A stretch of DNA of 7,637 nucleotides from JBBITW01 sp037440525. Lineage in GTDB: Bacteria > Desulfobacterota > BSN033 > UBA1163. Of this stretch, positions 5,865 to 7,637 are shown in pieces; within the stretch, counting starts at the first letter, position 1, and every line of letters begins with the position of its first letter. The notes beneath the pieces were generated by a model, which saw nothing but the letters and a program-made list of their open reading frames with translations, ran no database searches and was not told the origin of the DNA. Location: positions 1 through 7,637 of the forward strand of contig JBBITW010000167.1 of NCBI GenBank assembly GCA_037440525.1, in the 5' to 3' direction. A program made the position numbers and the translations under genes.

Positions 5865-6329
5865 TTGAATACCTCAAGGAGAAAGTTTTTTGTAATTTTA
5901 TGGATCATCACGGGAGCCATGGCAATGGGAGAATTGATTGCTGGTAGTATTGCCTTTTTGTGGCCTCGCATGAAAGAGAAGAAAAATAATCTCTTCGTTG
6001 CAGGTAATGCCGATGATTTTAAAGTAAGAACTATTACCTATTTCAGGAAGGAGAGGCTTTATATTAATAGATTGGATGAAGGATTCTTGGCTATGTCATC
6101 AATTTGTACTCATTTGCGCTGTATCGTCCCATGGGTTGAGAAGGACAATCTTTTTGAATGTCCATGCCATGCAGGAGTTTTTAATCGGTTCGGAGAGGTC
6201 ATCAGTGGACCTCCTCCTAGGCCCCTTGACCTTTATGAAGTGAAGATTGTCAAAGGGAAACTTGTTGTGGACCTTGGAAAGGTGATTGAAAGAAAAAAGT
6301 TTGATCCTTCACAGATTTTACGTTCATGA
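5865..6329 (+). CDS. Rieske [2Fe-2S] protein with Tat-type signal anchor
   Basis: This 154-residue protein carries a Rieske iron-sulfur cluster on the outer face of the cytoplasmic membrane. The N-terminus has a twin-arginine motif (SRRKFF, 4-9) and one hydrophobic segment (about 10-33), as in Tat-exported, membrane-anchored Rieske subunits. Cluster box 1 is CTHLRC (Cys81 and His83 as ligands) and box 2 is CPCH (99-102; Cys99 and His102 as ligands). Cys86 and Cys101 are placed for the stabilising disulfide. The typical GPPPRPL (115-121) follows. The start is TTG 5865, set by GAGGAGGGG at 5851-5859; no ATG fits. No cytochrome b gene is visible beside it, unlike normal bc1/b6f operons. It may therefore act as a separate electron carrier for the metal-handling proteins, or its partner may be in the gap or elsewhere. 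The YHS gene follows after 49 nt. Confidence 0.92.
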   Translation: MNTSRRKFFVILWIITGAMAMGELIAGSIAFLWPRMKEKKNNLFVAGNADDFKVRTITYFRKERLYINRLDEGFLAMSSICTHLRCIVPWVEKDNLFECPCHAGVFNRFGEVISGPPPRPLDLYEVKIVKGKLVVDLGKVIERKKFDPSQILRS

Positions 6330-6378
6330 GATTCAACACAGTCTTTTATAGTAGAAAGGAGGAAAGGAGGTGAGAGCG

Positions 6379-6564
6379 ATGGCTAAAGATCCAGTTTGTG
6401 GTATGGAGGTGGATGAGAAGAAGGCACCGGCCAAGTCCCAATACATGGGGAAGACCTACTACTTTTGTGCTCCGGGGTGCAAGAAGGCCTTTGATGAAAA
6501 TCCTGTCAAGTATATCGGAGGCGAAGGGACTAAGATGTCTGGACAGGGTGGTCACAAAATGTAA
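6379..6564 (+). CDS. YHS-domain metal-binding protein
   Basis: This 61-residue protein is almost entirely one YHS domain. DPVCGMEV (4-11) opens it, and YYFCAPGCKKAFDENP (27-42) carries the paired Cys30 and Cys34, so Cys7, Cys30 and Cys34 are the likely metal ligands. YHS domains occur in copper and heavy-metal ATPases, in small metallochaperone-like proteins and in metal-resistance operons. A Gly/His-containing tail (GQGGHKM) may add ligands. There is no signal peptide, so it is cytoplasmic. I chose ATG 6379 because AAAGGAGGTGA (6364-6374) lies just ahead. A GTG three codons earlier lies within that ribosome-binding site. It probably delivers or buffers the same metal as the MerP-like protein downstream. 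Confidence 0.88.
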   Translation: MAKDPVCGMEVDEKKAPAKSQYMGKTYYFCAPGCKKAFDENPVKYIGGEGTKMSGQGGHKM

Positions 6565-6567
6565 CCT

Positions 6568-6585
6568 GCGCTTTTTGGGTAGCGC
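6568..6585 (+). terminator. small hairpin after YHS gene, weak terminator
   Basis: GCGCT (6568-6572) pairs with AGCGC (6581-6585) around an 8-nt loop, starting 3 nt after the YHS stop codon and followed by TTCCCTT. The stem is short and the following tract is poor in U, so it is at best a partial terminator or processing site. I see no clear promoter between it and the MerP-like gene, so read-through seems likely. Confidence 0.25.
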
Positions 6586-6649
6586 TTCCCTTATCGGACA
6601 TGGGCCTTAAAAAAACACCAAATTTAACCCAATTTTAAAGAAGTATATC

Positions 6650-6979
6650 ATGAAAAAGAATTTCTTTAAAATCCTTGTTTGGCTTTTACTCATCCCTCTG
6701 GTTACTGGGATATCGGAAATCCATACCAGAGATGAGGAGCTAAAGAAGGTGTCGATCTCTGTAGATGGCATGGTCTGAGCGGCCTGATCTTCTGTGGTTA
6801 AGAAAACCCTGGAAGGGCTTGACGGCATCAAGGAAGTAACAGTTAGTTTCAGACAGAAAAAGGTTGATGTTCTTTATGATCCTGAGAAAGTGATGATTCA
6901 GGATATGATCAGCGTAATTGAACGGATTGGTTTTAAAGCCAAAATTATGGAGACAGGTAATGAAGGAGATTGTAAGTGA
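6650..6979 (+). CDS. MerP-like HMA selenoprotein (UAAU motif)
   Basis: Reading TGA at 6776-6778 and 6785-6787 as selenocysteine gives a 109-residue protein from ATG 6650 to TGA 6977-6979. Residues 1-20 form a signal-like peptide (MKKN, then a hydrophobic core). Residues 33-98 form a full heavy-metal-associated domain: VSISVDGM, then U43-A-A-U46, then VVKKTLEGLDGIKEVTVSF, and later YDPEKV and RIGFKA. In MerP and CopZ-type proteins the motif is GMxCxxC, whose two cysteines bind Hg(II), Cu(I) or similar ions. Here both are TGA, and the rest of the domain is intact. Ordinary ORF calling would start at GTG 6794 and lose the signal peptide and metal site. A SECIS-like hairpin at 6797-6823 supports recoding. 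The ribosome-binding site is weak (AAAGAAG, 6637-6643). The last codons overlap the next gene, which argues that 6977-6979 is the true stop. The alternative is a pseudogene with two nonsense mutations at exactly the two metal-binding codons, which is much less likely. Confidence 0.82.
6797..6823 (+). promoter_or_regulatory. candidate bacterial SECIS element
   Basis: Downstream of the second in-frame TGA a hairpin can form. The lower stem is 6797-6802 with 6818-6823 (six pairs, one of them G-U). Four unpaired A at 6803-6806 form a bulge, the upper stem is CCCT with AGGG, and the apical loop is GGA at 6811-6813. The loop begins 23 nt after the second TGA and 32 nt after the first, with G as its first bases. 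These fit the general description of bacterial SECIS elements (within the coding region, close behind UGA, short loop with G, bulged stem). One element may serve both UGA codons. The fold was done by eye. Confidence 0.6.
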
Positions 6980-7121
6980 AACAGGCAGAGTCTATTTTAT
7001 CTGTAAATTTTGCGGATTTAAGTACGATGAGAGGAAGTGGGCTGAGAAATGCGAGGCCTGGTGCTCAGAGCATCAGAGTTGTAGCTTAGAAATTATCGAG
7101 CATTCGGTGTTTGAGGATTGA
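6960..7121 (+). CDS. tiny Cys-rich zinc-ribbon-like protein
   Basis: This 53-residue cytoplasmic protein has the ligand pattern CKFC (15-18), then Cys31, Cys35, His38 and Cys41: CxxC-x12-C-x3-C-x2-H-x2-C. This would form one or two metal sites, and RKWAEKCEAWC is a strongly patterned helix. I recall small proteins with this WAEKCExWCxxHxSC pattern near heavy-metal genes in bacteria and archaea, but know no assigned role. ATG 6960 follows an AGACAGG-type weak ribosome-binding site. It overlaps the end of the MerP-like gene by 20 nt, so the two are translationally coupled and probably work together. An earlier in-frame ATG (6918) would extend the protein into the HMA coding region and is unlikely. 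The Zn-ribbon label is by pattern only; the metal could be Hg, Cu or Zn. Confidence 0.78.
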   Translation: MKEIVSETGRVYFICKFCGFKYDERKWAEKCEAWCSEHQSCSLEIIEHSVFED

Positions 7122-7609
7122 TAAGAGCTCTGAAAAAGTCTCGAAATGACTGGGGAGGTAGAGTCCCAAACCCTTCAAATGCGGACATTAAGAAGTTAAA
7201 TTATTTACAATGGTTTTAAAGAAAATCAAGCATTTTCAAGGTATTAATCAATGGTGCCAAGCTATTATAGGTATCCGCTCGAAGGCTTTTTCACTCCACC
7301 TCCCCAGTTCAAAAATTCATTTTTAATACTTTTTCAGAGGTCTCTTGATTTTCTTTTGACAAACTCTGGCCCAGTATTATCTTATGCCGCTGAATATTCG
7401 AAATACTCTATAGGCTTGATTTTGAGTTTAAGTGCAGGGTTTACAATATTTAGAAAAATTGGTGGTCAGGTCTTGTTTCTTGCATTGATTATCTATTCTA
7501 TTTATTACAGAATAGTATGGGGGTATAGGTTCGGTTATTGATATGGTAAAATTGAAATTAACTGATAGCAAGAGATATTCTTAGTCATCTAAAAAATATT
7601 TATAATTTT
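7122..7609. other. mostly non-coding region after the second operon
   Basis: I see no recognisable gene in this stretch apart from the doubtful ORF listed at 7251-7541. Base composition becomes strongly AT-rich after about 7185. No clear terminator follows the Cys-rich gene: the sequence after 7121 has only a GAGCTC palindrome and no hairpin with a U-tract. Confidence 0.45.
7251..7541 (+). CDS. doubtful small membrane ORF
   Basis: A 96-codon open frame starts at ATG 7251 without a Shine-Dalgarno. It encodes an aromatic-rich start, a stretch around FLLTNSGPVLSYAAEYS, and two hydrophobic segments (about 53-66 and 71-86) separated by FRKIGGQ. I recognise no family. AT-rich DNA often yields hydrophobic chance ORFs, so this may be spurious. 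Confidence 0.25.
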   Translation: MVPSYYRYPLEGFFTPPPQFKNSFLILFQRSLDFLLTNSGPVLSYAAEYSKYSIGLILSLSAGFTIFRKIGGQVLFLALIIYSIYYRIVWGYRFGY

Positions 7610-7622
7610 GGTGTCAGACACC
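7610..7622. repeat. REP-like palindrome (GGTGTC-A-GACACC)
   Basis: A perfect 6-bp inverted repeat with a one-base centre sits 15 nt from the window end, flanked by TTTT and TAATTTT. The core GGTGTC/GACACC palindrome is one I associate with REP-type elements next to RAYT (IS200-like REP-associated) transposases in many bacteria. No transposase is within the window, and only one copy is present here, so the assignment rests on motif recall. Confidence 0.45.
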
Positions 7623-7637
7623 TAATTTTGAACTATA

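Noticed and set aside
6918..6959. Earlier ATG (6918) for the Cys-rich mini-protein
   Set aside because: It only adds 14 residues of out-of-frame HMA coding sequence. ATG 6960 gives a compact protein and a normal short operon overlap.
6794..6979. Short HMA fragment starting at GTG 6794 as the real gene
   Set aside because: It would lack the signal peptide and the metal motif, which are encoded upstream in the same frame. The recoded gene from ATG 6650 explains the whole stretch.
6977..6979. Third UGA as another selenocysteine codon in the MerP-like gene
   Set aside because: It follows the end of the HMA domain, the downstream frame closes after eight more codons without homology, and the next gene already starts upstream of it. 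It is an ordinary stop.

Overview
The window is an AT-rich bacterial chromosome segment, probably a scaffolded draft or metagenome assembly because it contains a run of exactly 100 N (5552-5651). Several features suggest a Gram-negative anaerobe of the Desulfobacterota/Nitrospirota kind: sigma-54 promoters with an NtrC/ZraR-type regulator, a Tat-type Rieske protein, a YHS protein, and in-frame UGA codons that look like selenocysteine. This is inferred from gene content only; no marker gene fixes the taxon.

Layout, left to right. Positions 1-258 hold no gene. A near-consensus sigma-54 promoter at 259-274 drives a three-gene envelope cluster: a small secreted Gly/His/Tyr-rich protein with a PepSY-like tail (311-745), a four-helix membrane protein with a CCxHH motif (817-1335), and a secreted protein with a PPGGHH motif (1341-1760). 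Next come an overlapping sensor kinase (1929-3587) and sigma-54 activator response regulator (3584-4960) of the ZraS/ZraR (HydG/H) type. Positions 4961-5551 hold no intact gene, but the minus strand carries decayed coding sequence, including a recognisable TlpA/ResA-like thioredoxin active site (CPPC). A second good sigma-54 promoter (5532-5547) lies directly before the assembly gap and points at a second cluster: a Rieske [2Fe-2S] protein (5865-6329), a YHS-domain metal-binding protein (6379-6564), a MerP-like heavy-metal-associated protein (6650-6979) and a tiny Cys-rich zinc-ribbon-like protein (6960-7121). After 7121 there is only one doubtful small ORF and, at the end, a REP-like palindrome.

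The main discovery is the MerP-like gene. Conventional ORF calling sees only its C-terminal half (from 6794), because both metal-binding cysteines of the expected GMxCxxC motif are TGA codons. Read as selenocysteine, the frame from ATG 6650 gives a signal-like peptide followed by a complete HMA domain with a U-A-A-U motif. A bulged hairpin suited to a bacterial SECIS element starts 9 nt after the second TGA.

Working hypothesis (inference): one two-component system senses envelope metal or redox stress. With sigma-54 it switches on two operons: envelope metal-binding proteins on the left, and a Rieske/YHS/seleno-MerP/zinc-ribbon set on the right. No MerA, MerT, MerR or P-type ATPase is present, so the metal is unknown.
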